Source: a virus
Strand: one strand, 5' to 3'
IMG/VR virus record: IMGVR_UViG_3300022871_001550
Location: 1 to 64,000 of that record
Length of the DNA: 64,000 nt
How positions within the stretch are numbered: the first letter of the stretch is position 1; the number at the start of each line of letters is the position of its first letter. The notes beneath the pieces are model-generated. The model was not told the origin of the DNA and ran no database searches. It saw only the letters and a list, made by a program, of their open reading frames with translations. A program made the translations under genes and the position numbers. Below, piece by piece: positions 37,915-46,095 of this stretch.

Positions 37915-38785
37915 TAAATAATTTATTTAGTTTTTTAAAGTCTTCTTCATTGTATTTTACTTTAATATCTTTGTTATAAAATATCTTCATATAAAGCGCA
38001 TATCTTGCTTCTGCCCAGTCTGCATATGAATCAGGAACATCCCCTTTTCCATTTTCATAGAAACTCATTCCAGAACCAATTCCTGCAAAATGAGCAATGT
38101 TTTCACCAAAATCAATTATTTTATTTAAATCACTAAATCCATTATCCCAATCTCCTTTCTCATTACAAGAACCATATTTTTTAAAATCTAAATAATAAAT
38201 TTTACCTTCGTTTTTTATAATATCAAAAGAAACTGGGTCAAAAAAATCTATTACATTAAATCCCATTGGATTATAATAACCAACAATCATTTGCTGTAAC
38301 GTTTGAAAATCATAATTTGAAACTTTGTTTATGTTATAACCAAAAAAATAAGTACTACTTACGTCAGACATATTATTATATTGACCATTTTTATTTGCTA
38401 CATTGTTTTTATAAGGTCTTCTTGGTCCTACTAAATCATATCCTTCTTTAAATTTACTAATAATGTCATTTAAACTTTCTTTTCTAAAAATTATATCACT
38501 ATCAAAATGAATCACATAATCATAATCTCCATATTCTCTTTTAAGAACTTTTGCAAATATATATGCAGTCCCTAAATGTCCCCCTGTTTTATAATAATGT
38601 TTTAATTTATCATCGCCAGCAAAATTAATATATTCAACATTATTAAATTTCCCAAGATTTTTAAAATCCTTGTCCGTACCTGCAACGTGTATAATTACAT
38701 CTTTGTGAAACTTAAAAAAACTTTCTAAGCATTTTTTTCCAATTAATCCACAATTAAATATTTCTGTATAAATAAAAATTTTCAT
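37904..38785 (-). CDS. Glycosyltransferase, GT-A type with DSD motif
   Basis: The product has 293 residues. It opens MKIFIYTEIFNCGLIGKKCL. It contains YGDYDYVIHFDSDIIFRKES with a DxD motif (D-S-D) and a second segment GHLGTAYIFAKVL typical of donor-binding helices. The family number cannot be told by eye; GT6-like blood-group enzymes share the 'FxDxD' plus 'ExxxxxD' layout. It follows the GT25 gene by four bases and is coupled to the GT10 gene by overlap. Confidence 0.65.
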   Translation of the reverse strand: MKIFIYTEIFNCGLIGKKCLESFFKFHKDVIIHVAGTDKDFKNLGKFNNVEYINFAGDDKLKHYYKTGGHLGTAYIFAKVLKREYGDYDYVIHFDSDIIFRKESLNDIISKFKEGYDLVGPRRPYKNNVANKNGQYNNMSDVSSTYFFGYNINKVSNYDFQTLQQMIVGYYNPMGFNVIDFFDPVSFDIIKNEGKIYYLDFKKYGSCNEKGDWDNGFSDLNKIIDFGENIAHFAGIGSGMSFYENGKGDVPDSYADWAEARYALYMKIFYNKDIKVKYNEEDFKKLNKLFNDE

Positions 38786-38789
38786 CTCG

Positions 38790-39398
38790 TTATTTTTTTA
38801 AAAAATCATAATTAACTTCTTTGTTTAATATATCGCTATAACCATCTTTTTGCCACGCTAAATGAGGACGAAAAACATAACAATTAAAGCTCCCCTGCAA
38901 TAAAGAATACATAACATCCACCTCATGCTTTAATTTAGGAAACATCTTTAAAACTACCTCGTAAACAGGCTTTCTAATAGCATAAGCATGAGTGGTATAA
39001 GTTTTTTGAATTTTTGCAACATTTTCATCAACCATTTCTAGTGGTATTCCATTATGATTACCTCCAAAATAAAGCATATCCCAATCTTCTGGAACTTGTT
39101 TAATAAGTTTTTTAAAATCATCTTGTAAGTTTTCAGAAAAAACAACATCATCTTCTAAAACTAATATCTGATTTAAATTATTTTCACTTGCTTTTTTTAT
39201 AATATTATAATGACTTAATACGCACCCTACGTGCCCTGACACAATTTTAGTTGGGATATTATCTGGATTACCCTCTATTGCCGAAAATCGCTCTACTTCT
39301 AAATTATGTTTCTTAAACTGAACTTGTGCTTGCTCCCATCTATCTTTTCTCTTATCAAGATTTACGCAATAAATTTTTTCAAAATATTCATTCATCAT
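38790..39398 (-). CDS. Glycosyltransferase family 25
   Basis: The product has 202 residues and is textbook GT25. It shows YCVNLDKRKDRWEQA (9-23), GHVGCVLSHYNIIKKA (55-70), LVLEDDVVF (79-87) and a late WDMLYFGG. GT25 enzymes are mostly LPS beta-galactosyl or glucosyltransferases. Its ATG overlaps the upstream gene's TGA in an ATGA coupling, one of the few clear uses of TGA as a stop here. Confidence 0.88.
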   Translation of the reverse strand: MMNEYFEKIYCVNLDKRKDRWEQAQVQFKKHNLEVERFSAIEGNPDNIPTKIVSGHVGCVLSHYNIIKKASENNLNQILVLEDDVVFSENLQDDFKKLIKQVPEDWDMLYFGGNHNGIPLEMVDENVAKIQKTYTTHAYAIRKPVYEVVLKMFPKLKHEVDVMYSLLQGSFNCYVFRPHLAWQKDGYSDILNKEVNYDFLKK

Positions 39399-40279
39399 AT
39401 TAAAAATTTCTTAATTTGTTTACTTTTTTCTTTTATTTCTCTTGTTTTTTCTTCTTTTGTAAGCTTTTTAAAATCCTCGTAAATTTTTTGCATTTGCTTA
39501 ATATACGGATTGCTCATATATGTTGGAGAGTGATACATATGAAAAATATCAATAGCAGGATTTTCAGCCGTATGCATTTTACTAATAGTATCTATTTTTT
39601 CCCAAAAATAAGCATCCTCGGGGGAGTTAGCCAAAAACAAATCATCATCATATCCGCCAACATCGAAAAACAATTCTCTTTCAACTAAAATAGAACCGCC
39701 AGGCGCTCCCAACATAACTTTTCCTCCCAGTCTCGGCAGGTCTATGTTTGAATTGTCTTTCAAATTTAATACATCAAATGCTGTAAATTTTTCATTGACA
39801 ATTTCTTTTGTTAAATTTTCATTACAATATAAAACCCTGCGCTGTTGAAAACATTGAATTGCTTTACAGTTTTGATTTGTTATGTTTTTGGTTAATTTTA
39901 CAAAAAAATCAGATTGAACTAAGCAATCAATGTCATGAAATAGAATATATTTAGAGATATTTGAATATAAAGCTCCTAAATTATAACACAAACATTTGTT
40001 AAACAATTCATCAGGAGCCGATTTAATCCAAATGTAATTTATTTTATTTTTTTTGCAAAATTTAGCATGGTCTGGAATTTCAGAGTGCTCTATAACTGTA
40101 TAACTTATTGCTAAACTCGAATTTTCTTTAGCTTTTAAGAAACTGTTATACATCGGTTGGGCAAATTCTATCCTATTACGCACTGGAATAAGAAAGTTAA
40201 TATCAAAAAGTTTCTCTGGATTTTGAATTAAAACTAAATTTTCTTCTTTTATTTTTTTGTAATTATTCATAACTTTCAA
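39395..40279 (-). CDS. Glycosyltransferase, GT2/GT7 galactosyltransferase-type
   Basis: The product has 294 residues. 'INFLIPVRNRIEFAQPMYNS' is the nucleotide-binding start. 'YILFHDIDCLVQSDFF' holds the D-x-D. 'GAPGGSILVERELFFDVGGY' followed by 'DDDLFLANSPEDAYFWEKI' matches the GT7 C-terminal motif (GGxxxxxxxxFxxVGGYD...SxEDxxF). The stop is TGA. The N-terminus overlaps the preceding GT2 gene by 17 bases. Confidence 0.75.
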   Translation of the reverse strand: MKVMNNYKKIKEENLVLIQNPEKLFDINFLIPVRNRIEFAQPMYNSFLKAKENSSLAISYTVIEHSEIPDHAKFCKKNKINYIWIKSAPDELFNKCLCYNLGALYSNISKYILFHDIDCLVQSDFFVKLTKNITNQNCKAIQCFQQRRVLYCNENLTKEIVNEKFTAFDVLNLKDNSNIDLPRLGGKVMLGAPGGSILVERELFFDVGGYDDDLFLANSPEDAYFWEKIDTISKMHTAENPAIDIFHMYHSPTYMSNPYIKQMQKIYEDFKKLTKEEKTREIKEKSKQIKKFLI

Positions 40280-41006
40280 TTTGATTAAAAGGTTTCTTTT
40301 TCAATATCTCTTTATGAATATCCCATTGTAATTTTTGATTTACTTTATCATCACTTATTGGATTGTCACGATTGTAAGTATATAATACCTTATCTATATA
40401 TTTTACTTTATCATATCCCGACAACTCTAAAAGAGGAAGCATAATGGCAACATCATACGTCATTTTATAAAATTCACCATTTTTTCCCTTTAAACAACTA
40501 AACCCTTTGTCTTGGTCTTCTATTGCCATATAGACTCCTGTGATAAACGTTCTTAAATGAGAGATTCTAAAAGGGGCTTTTCTCAAATGGTCAAATTCTT
40601 CTTTGGGATATGCCGAAGCAAACCCTCTTCTCCCATCTGTCCAAGATGCTTGTCCATAAGTTACCCAACAATCATTTTCATTGTAGAAATCATTTAAATA
40701 CTTTAAAACATTCTTACTTGGAAGCCAATCGTCACCGTCCACTAATACTACAATATCTTCTGGATTACAGTGATACATAATCGCATGATGAATGTTTGGA
40801 AGAGCTGTTACGTTGACTTCATTTTTAATGCATATAACCTTTTTATTATCATGAGGCAATAAATCCCATGACTTATCAGTTGACGCATCATCAACAAAAA
40901 TTACTTTATAGTTCTCATATTTTTGAGACATCACTGAACCCATGCATCTTTCTATAAACTTCTCAGCATTATAGAATGGTACTATTATTTTAAAGCTTCT
41001 TTCCAT
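40263..41006 (-). CDS. Glycosyltransferase family 2
   Basis: The product has 247 residues. The classic GT2 pattern is clear: FKIIVPFYNAEKFIERCMGS, QKYENYKVIFVDDASTDKSW, and VVLVDGDDWLP with the D-G-D-D metal site. The donor and acceptor cannot be told. Its ATG overlaps the stop of the upstream gene by one base, so it is translated from the cassette message. Confidence 0.85.
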   Translation of the reverse strand: MERSFKIIVPFYNAEKFIERCMGSVMSQKYENYKVIFVDDASTDKSWDLLPHDNKKVICIKNEVNVTALPNIHHAIMYHCNPEDIVVLVDGDDWLPSKNVLKYLNDFYNENDCWVTYGQASWTDGRRGFASAYPKEEFDHLRKAPFRISHLRTFITGVYMAIEDQDKGFSCLKGKNGEFYKMTYDVAIMLPLLELSGYDKVKYIDKVLYTYNRDNPISDDKVNQKLQWDIHKEILKKKPFNQIESYE

Positions 41007-41776
41007 TATTTAGCTATTTTAATATTTTCGAAGTGTATTTCACCTTCACATTTATTTATATTTGTAAAATCCATACTTTCGAAGTCGGGGGTATATCCAT
41101 CTAAAAAGTCATCAATAGTTATGAACTCTGGATTATAAGGAATAAAAACAGATTTACTGTACTTAAAGGCCGTCATATGTTTTTTAGGAAAAAGCTCAAA
41201 CATTTGTAATCCCTCTTCGAGAGTAAAGTGGTCATTAAATACTGCTTTTTTTATAAGCTTGGTAATTTCTTTAGTATTAAATATATGTCCATGCAAACTA
41301 AAAGGATATCCAAAATCTAAATAATGTTTAGACCAATCCCAAATTATATGATTATCCTCTTCTCTGGCCTTTATAACATTTTCGCACTCCATTCTCGTAC
41401 AAACATTCGTATTTAATCCCAATCTTAAAGAATGACAAAGAACTTCATCGTTTAATAAACATTTTTGAACCTCTGATATGTCAAAATCATCAAACAAGAC
41501 ATCGCCATCAGTTAAAAATAAGACCTCTTTAGACATAAGTGTCTTTAGAAGATTTATTAGATTTTTTTTATAGTTACCTATATTTGTCGTATGCCAATAG
41601 ATTTCAGAAAACTCTCCCCAGTGCTCTAAAAGTTGCAAATATCCCTTAGGTGTTCCTTTTTCTATGCCATGAAATAAAACATTTATTTTAACTTCTGAAA
41701 ACTTTTTCTTCAAAGATTGCAAAGTTAACGATAGCATTTGGGGGTTATTCTGACTGAGAATTATTATATCTAACAT
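41006..41776 (-). CDS. Glycosyltransferase-like protein, first gene of sugar cassette
   Basis: The product has 256 residues. MLDIIILSQNNPQMLSLTLQ opens a GT-A fold, and VLFLTDGDVLFDDFDI supplies a D-G-D motif. It is divergent GT2-like. It is the first gene of a ten-gene minus-strand run ending with the GT11 gene. A strong host-type promoter lies at 41792-41822, just before the ATG. Confidence 0.65.
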   Translation of the reverse strand: MLDIIILSQNNPQMLSLTLQSLKKKFSEVKINVLFHGIEKGTPKGYLQLLEHWGEFSEIYWHTTNIGNYKKNLINLLKTLMSKEVLFLTDGDVLFDDFDISEVQKCLLNDEVLCHSLRLGLNTNVCTRMECENVIKAREEDNHIIWDWSKHYLDFGYPFSLHGHIFNTKEITKLIKKAVFNDHFTLEEGLQMFELFPKKHMTAFKYSKSVFIPYNPEFITIDDFLDGYTPDFESMDFTNINKCEGEIHFENIKIAK

Positions 41777-41791
41777 ATTTAACGTTTACGC

Positions 41792-41822
41792 AAATATATG
41801 AAATTTCCATCAAATAATCAAC
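41792..41822 (-). promoter_or_regulatory. Host-type (Bacteroidota) promoter of the sugar cassette
   Basis: The minus strand reads TTG-N20-TATATTTG, an exact match to the TAnnTTTG -7 element, 15 bases before the ATG at 41776. It differs from the TATTTAT motif before structural genes. Confidence 0.65.
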
Positions 41823-41881
41823 TTTTTTCAAAAAAATACAATATGTTTTAAAGAAAAAACGAAAAATAAAAAATTTTGTAA

Positions 41882-41893
41882 TATTTATTTAAA
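41882..41893 (+). promoter_or_regulatory. Putative late promoter motif
   Basis: TATTTATTTAAA lies 15 bases before the ATG at 41909. Confidence 0.55.
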
Positions 41894-41908
41894 AATAAAC
41901 GTAAAGTT

Positions 41909-42340
41909 ATGAAAGTTAATCCAAACAATGTAAAAAAAGCTATAATTCAAGAAGCAATTAATTACAAGGCGAAAACAGAATTATATAAAAAAGCAAAACA
42001 ATTAAACGAAGAAGTAAAAAAATTAAATGAAATGCGTTCTTTTGAAGTTGGCTTAGGTCCTGGTTTTAAGAATTCTACTGCACCTGGAATGCCTGGTGGT
42101 GGCGGAACACCTGCTCAAGTTTTAGGCCTAGCTACACCATCTCCTATGGCAAGTGAAATTGGCGATTCTGAAGATTTAAATGCCGTAGGTAACCTACAAG
42201 ACCTTTATGCACTTGACCAAGAAATGTGTTGCCAAGATGGCGAAAATGAAGGTGAAGATGCTGTTGAAATGGATGCGCAGACTAAACTATTAGATTTAGA
42301 AAGACAAATTGAAGAGTTAAAACAGACTTTACAAAAATAA
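41909..42340 (+). CDS. Putative head-core/virion protein
   Basis: The product has 143 residues. The N-terminal helix (NNVKKAIIQEAINYKAKTEL ... KKAKQLNEEVKKLNEM) is basic and coiled-coil. A Gly/Pro-rich middle (APGMPGGGGTPAQ) and an acidic C-terminus ending in a second helix (LERQIEELKQTLQK) follow. It resembles small prohead core proteins in composition only. It is first in a head-gene group with its own late-type motif. The function is unproven. Confidence 0.55.
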   Translation: MKVNPNNVKKAIIQEAINYKAKTELYKKAKQLNEEVKKLNEMRSFEVGLGPGFKNSTAPGMPGGGGTPAQVLGLATPSPMASEIGDSEDLNAVGNLQDLYALDQEMCCQDGENEGEDAVEMDAQTKLLDLERQIEELKQTLQK

Positions 42341-42364
42341 AAATGTTTTTTCATTTTTTTATTA

Positions 42365-42376
42365 TATTTATTAAAA
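42365..42376 (+). promoter_or_regulatory. Putative late promoter motif
   Basis: TATTTATTAAAA lies 17 bases before the ATG at 42393. Confidence 0.55.
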
Positions 42377-42392
42377 ACAAAAAAAATTAATT

Positions 42393-43139
42393 ATGGCAAA
42401 GAAAATTAAAATTTCCAAATCAGAAGTTGTTCAAATAATCAAAGAAGAATATGCTAAGAAGAAACAAGAGGTTAAATTGAAAACCCGTTTACAAGAAGTT
42501 GAAGCGAAAATCAAGACTCTTATAGAAGGTTTTTCAATGGAAGATGAAGAAACAATTGAAGAAGTAGAGGCAAGTGGAACAAGAAAAATCAATAGCGGAA
42601 GTCCTGACGGTTTATCTGATGGTGATGGTTTTGGTAAGAAATTCCAAGTCAAAGGAACTCATAAACTTGAAGAAGATGAAGAATTAGAAATTCCTGGAGA
42701 AGATGTAGAAGAAATTGAAGTTGAAATTCCTGGAGACGAAGACGTAGAAATGGGTTTTGAAGATGATATTGAAGCCACTGATGACATCGAAGCATTACTT
42801 GCAAAATTAGCAGATGCCATAGAAGAAAAAGTTGAAGACGTTGTTGACAAAAAATTAGGCGGAGAAGCTGAAGAGGGTGGAGAAGGAATTGAAATTGACG
42901 CTCCTGGAGACGAAGAAGGCATGGAAGTTAATCCTGAAGAAATTGAAGAATTACAAGAAAATGCTGAAGAGCCACAAGATGGACATTCACCAGCAACAGA
43001 ACAATCTTCAGATGGTCCAGGTGAGAAAACTCCTTTTACAGAAAAGCAAGATACTATTAATGAAAGTCAGTTAATATCAGAAGAAGCGAAAAGTAGAAGT
43101 CAAGTTTTAGCAGGAATCAAAAAAGGAGATATATTTTAA
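42393..43139 (+). CDS. Acidic prohead core/scaffold-like protein
   Basis: The product has 248 residues. The N-terminal helix KKIKISKSEVVQIIKEEYAK leads into a very acidic Glu/Asp-rich body. The C-terminus is SRSQVLAGIKKGDIF. The last 15 residues match the end of the 477-residue scaffold candidate at 52796 (TRRKVLAGIQKAEEI). Prohead core proteins of T4-like phages are acidic, helical and cut by the gp21-type protease. The shared tail suggests that both are built into the same core. A strong terminator follows at 43161-43190. Confidence 0.6.
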   Translation: MAKKIKISKSEVVQIIKEEYAKKKQEVKLKTRLQEVEAKIKTLIEGFSMEDEETIEEVEASGTRKINSGSPDGLSDGDGFGKKFQVKGTHKLEEDEELEIPGEDVEEIEVEIPGDEDVEMGFEDDIEATDDIEALLAKLADAIEEKVEDVVDKKLGGEAEEGGEGIEIDAPGDEEGMEVNPEEIEELQENAEEPQDGHSPATEQSSDGPGEKTPFTEKQDTINESQLISEEAKSRSQVLAGIKKGDIF

Positions 43140-43160
43140 TCAAAATATAAGAACATAAAA

Positions 43161-43190
43161 AAGGGAACTAAAATTTAGTCCCCTTTTTTT
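43161..43190 (+). terminator. Rho-independent terminator
   Basis: AAGGGAACTA and TAGTCCCCTT pair around AAATT with one mismatch, followed by seven T. It lies between convergent genes. Confidence 0.8.
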
Positions 43191-43201
43191 GTTTACAATA
43201 A

Positions 43202-43369
43202 TTAATCTTCTTTTAATAGTTCTCGCCCATCTTCGGTTACTACTTTTAATTCTTCTCTTTCCATAAGACCATCACTATGGCCAGGGATTGTTTTTATTCC
43301 CTTTTGAGCAGGTTTTTCTTTTTGAGGTGATATTAAACCAGTTCCTCTTTTTTCGTTTGTATTTTTCAT
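43202..43369 (-). CDS. Small hypothetical protein
   Basis: This is a 55-residue frame from ATG 43369 to TAA 43202. The sequence runs MKNTNEKRGTGLISPQKEKP to ELLKED and is polar, charged and likely disordered. A late-type motif lies at 43381-43389, before the ATG. It stands between the terminator and phoH. The reading frame, promoter spacing and lack of overlap support a real gene; the function is unknown. Confidence 0.6.
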   Translation of the reverse strand: MKNTNEKRGTGLISPQKEKPAQKGIKTIPGHSDGLMEREELKVVTEDGRELLKED

Positions 43370-43380
43370 AACTTTTTTTT

Positions 43381-43389
43381 TTATAAATA
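43381..43389 (-). promoter_or_regulatory. Putative late promoter motif
   Basis: The minus strand reads CTATTTATAAAAAAAAA, 11 bases before the ATG at 43369. Confidence 0.5.
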
Positions 43390-43398
43390 GATTAAATT

Positions 43399-44142
43399 TT
43401 ATTTTTTATGCTTGAATTTCTCATATCTATTAACAATGTCTATTAAAATCCTATTACGCACAATGTCCTCTGAGCTAAACTGAAAACTTTTAGTATTCTC
43501 AATTCCATCTACCATGTTAATGAAATCTAAAAATCTAGAATCGCTTGTTTTTATGTCATATTGACTAACATCACCCATTAAAACTGCCTTTGAATCTTTT
43601 CCTAATCTTGTTATCCAAAGCATTAATTGTTTAATTGTAGCATTTTGAGCTTCATCTAATAAAATAATAGCATTGTCATATGTTACTCCTCTCATGTAAG
43701 CCAATGGTTCTACTTGAATTTCTCCATTTATTTTTAACATTTCTACATTGTACCTCCCTATGATTTTTTCAAAATTAGAAAAATAGCTTCTCATAAAAGG
43801 AGCGGTCTTTTCTTCAATGTCGCCTGGTAAATGTCCTAATTCTTCTCCACTTTCTTTTATTGGCTTAGTTAAAATAATTCTTTCTATTTTTTTATCCGCT
43901 AATAAATTGAGTGCCGTATAACACGCAGTGAACGTTTTAGACGTACCCGCAGGACCTTGAACTATGGAAAAAGTATTATTTCTAATCATTTTGTAAAGTT
44001 CATGTTGTTTAGGGGTTAATTCTATTCCTGATTTTTCTATGTTACTTTTTTTTAAAGTCAACTTTCTATTCTCTCTCTGATTGTAAGAAGATACTTCGTC
44101 TTTTAAATCAGCTTTACTTTTTCCTTTAATAGGTTTTGCCAT
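43399..44142 (-). CDS. phoH: PhoH-like ATPase
   Basis: The product has 247 residues. It has Walker A GPAGTSKT (63-70), the PhoH signature around TKPIKESGEELGHLPGDIEE, Walker B AIILLDEAQN (about 155) and sensor-like VLMGDVSQYD. PhoH-type proteins are NTP-driven helicase-like proteins common in T4-like phages, often linked to RNA handling or late-stage metabolism. It is on the minus strand with a late-type motif at 44160-44169 and no partner genes. Confidence 0.92.
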   Translation of the reverse strand: MAKPIKGKSKADLKDEVSSYNQRENRKLTLKKSNIEKSGIELTPKQHELYKMIRNNTFSIVQGPAGTSKTFTACYTALNLLADKKIERIILTKPIKESGEELGHLPGDIEEKTAPFMRSYFSNFEKIIGRYNVEMLKINGEIQVEPLAYMRGVTYDNAIILLDEAQNATIKQLMLWITRLGKDSKAVLMGDVSQYDIKTSDSRFLDFINMVDGIENTKSFQFSSEDIVRNRILIDIVNRYEKFKHKK

Positions 44143-44159
44143 ATATTAAATTATTATTT

Positions 44160-44169
44160 TTTATAAATA
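44160..44169 (-). promoter_or_regulatory. Putative late promoter motif for phoH
   Basis: The minus strand reads CTATTTATAAAAAATAA, 18 bases before the ATG at 44142. No matching plus-strand element is visible for the divergent gene at 44189. Confidence 0.5.
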
Positions 44170-44188
44170 GTTTACCAAAAAACAAAAA

Positions 44189-45295
44189 ATGAAAAAAACT
44201 GAATATTTATATAAAAATAATATATCTATGGTACATCCAATAAACCAAGAAGAAATAAATGCTTTAATTGCACAAGAATTAAGAGAAAAAGGATTAAATG
44301 ATGTTTTAAATCTAAATGCAATAAAAGAAAAGGTATCTAAAAAAATACAAGAATTTCAAGGTGGAGAGCAAATTAATGAACTTGAGAACCCAGGCACTAG
44401 TGTATCTCCTAATGAATTTCCCCAAGAAGAGGAAGAGAAAAATGCCCCTATAAAAACTCAAGAACCAGAAAAAGCTAATAGTACTCAAAATGTACAACCA
44501 CAAGCTCCTATGAGTATGGAAGCGGGCACACAACCTTTAGGTGACGCTATGACACCCAAGGTAGCATTAAGCGATGTTCCTGACTTTTTAAAAAACATTG
44601 ACCCTGGTAAAGTATTTATTTTTGATTATAATGAATTAAGCGAAAGTGGAGAAAATCTTTCTCATAAACCTTTTAAAACTATGGAAAATCCAGAATTTTC
44701 AAAATCGTTAAATCAAATGTGGTCTGAGGAGGGAAAAACAAGAGCAGAGGTGCATCAAGCTAAATTCGAAAAAATTGGAGACTTAGAATATGATTATAGA
44801 AATGGAACAACAAAATTTGTAGCCAATAACGAACAGCCTTTAGCTGATGAAAATGGAGTTTATAAAGAAAATCCATATAAAGTAGAATCAAATCCTGTTA
44901 TAGAAAAAGACATTGAAAATTATATAACCAATAATGTAGATATGGACGCTAAAATTAATGATGTCATTTCAAACATTGTAAAAAGCTATTTCATGACAAA
45001 CTCAGAAAGAGCAATAGAAACATCAGTGGAAGCACCAATTCCCACTGAACAACCTTACTTGCAAAATATGGCCGAAAACAAAGAGTTAAAACTAAAAGAT
45101 TTAGTTGAAGTCGGCTCTAAATTCACTAAAATAGATACACCAAAAGAAGTGGAAAATGCGTTTAGAGGAGAAGCTAGTAGCGCTCTAATAATTAAAGAAA
45201 ATCTAGAAGTAAAACAAATTAAATTTAATAACAAAGATTACTTTATACCAAAGAACCCAATATCAATTAAAAAATGTTATATAAAAACAATTTAA
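44189..45295 (+). CDS. Hypothetical virion/head-region protein
   Basis: The product has 368 residues. A helical N-terminus (NQEEINALIAQELREKGLND) is followed by a Pro/Gln/Glu-rich linker (90-120). A more ordered C-terminal region follows (PDFLKNIDPGKVFIFDYNEL and beyond). No family is recognised. A second ATG at codon 14 is an alternative start. The linker and charged composition resemble structural proteins that are processed during head maturation, but this is conjecture. It is divergent from phoH. Confidence 0.55.
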   Translation: MKKTEYLYKNNISMVHPINQEEINALIAQELREKGLNDVLNLNAIKEKVSKKIQEFQGGEQINELENPGTSVSPNEFPQEEEEKNAPIKTQEPEKANSTQNVQPQAPMSMEAGTQPLGDAMTPKVALSDVPDFLKNIDPGKVFIFDYNELSESGENLSHKPFKTMENPEFSKSLNQMWSEEGKTRAEVHQAKFEKIGDLEYDYRNGTTKFVANNEQPLADENGVYKENPYKVESNPVIEKDIENYITNNVDMDAKINDVISNIVKSYFMTNSERAIETSVEAPIPTEQPYLQNMAENKELKLKDLVEVGSKFTKIDTPKEVENAFRGEASSALIIKENLEVKQIKFNNKDYFIPKNPISIKKCYIKTI

Positions 45296-45323
45296 GCATT
45301 TACTTTTATTATTTATATCAATA

Positions 45324-45335
45324 TATTTATTAAAA
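45324..45335 (+). promoter_or_regulatory. Putative late promoter motif
   Basis: TATTTATTAAAA lies 10 bases before the ATG at 45345. Confidence 0.55.
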
Positions 45336-45344
45336 ATTAAAACT

Positions 45345-45620
45345 ATGAAAACATTTTGGAAAATAAAGAACATTTCTGACAGACAAATTAAAGTTGCAGT
45401 TGCCATTAGTAGCACTCAAGCTCCTGGATTAATTTTACAACCAGGACAGTTTTGTATATCTCAAGGACAAATGACATCTCCAGTAGATAAGCAACAAAAG
45501 TCAGGGTTTATTACAATCGAAAAAGATTTTGTTAACGTGCAAGATTTAGAGCTAGCAAAAGCTTATAATTCTACAATTTTAGATAAAATCAAAGAAAACA
45601 CAAAAAACTATGCAAAATAA
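45345..45620 (+). CDS. Small hypothetical protein, possibly virion-associated
   Basis: The product has 91 residues: MKTFWKIKNISDRQIKVAVA, then a beta-rich core (LILQPGQFCISQGQMTSPVD) and a C-terminal helix. It looks like a small beta-barrel decoration-type protein, but no family is recognised. It overlaps the following gene by 11 bases, so the two are co-translated from the motif at 45324. Confidence 0.55.
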   Translation: MKTFWKIKNISDRQIKVAVAISSTQAPGLILQPGQFCISQGQMTSPVDKQQKSGFITIEKDFVNVQDLELAKAYNSTILDKIKENTKNYAK

Positions 45621-46035
45621 AACAATTTCAATAAATTCTACAGAACAAACGGTAGACATAATAGATTATGAATTTGAGATTTCAGGAGAAAACTATTCTG
45701 AATTAGATTATTCTGTGCTAGCAGGACTACACAAAAGGAGTCATGAAATAGCAATTTCAGTTGACCGTGTTTTAATGAAAAGTTTTTGGGAAATAATAAC
45801 ACTCAAAAATTTACGTTTAAAAATTAAAGAAAAATTAAACTTTATTGATTTGGTTAAAATTAAATTAGATTTTGGGGAAAAAAGCTCAAAATCTACTTTA
45901 TTCTCAATCAGCGCATCTCATAATATTTCTAATGAATTATTTGGTTGGGTATATTATAATGATGATAAAGAAAACCTTCAAACATTCAGATTTATAGTTA
46001 ATATTGAAAGTGGTGGAATAAAATATTTGGATTAA
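45610..46035 (+). CDS. Hypothetical protein
   Basis: The product has 141 residues and is a mix of beta strands with a central amphipathic helix. No known motif is visible. It overlaps the 91-residue gene by 11 bases. It is followed by a 60-base gap before the glycosyltransferase gene. Confidence 0.55.
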   Translation: MQNKTISINSTEQTVDIIDYEFEISGENYSELDYSVLAGLHKRSHEIAISVDRVLMKSFWEIITLKNLRLKIKEKLNFIDLVKIKLDFGEKSSKSTLFSISASHNISNELFGWVYYNDDKENLQTFRFIVNIESGGIKYLD

Positions 46036-46095
46036 TTTCAAAATATAGTTTATTTTCTTATTTCATAAGTTTATATTTTAATTAAAATATATTTT

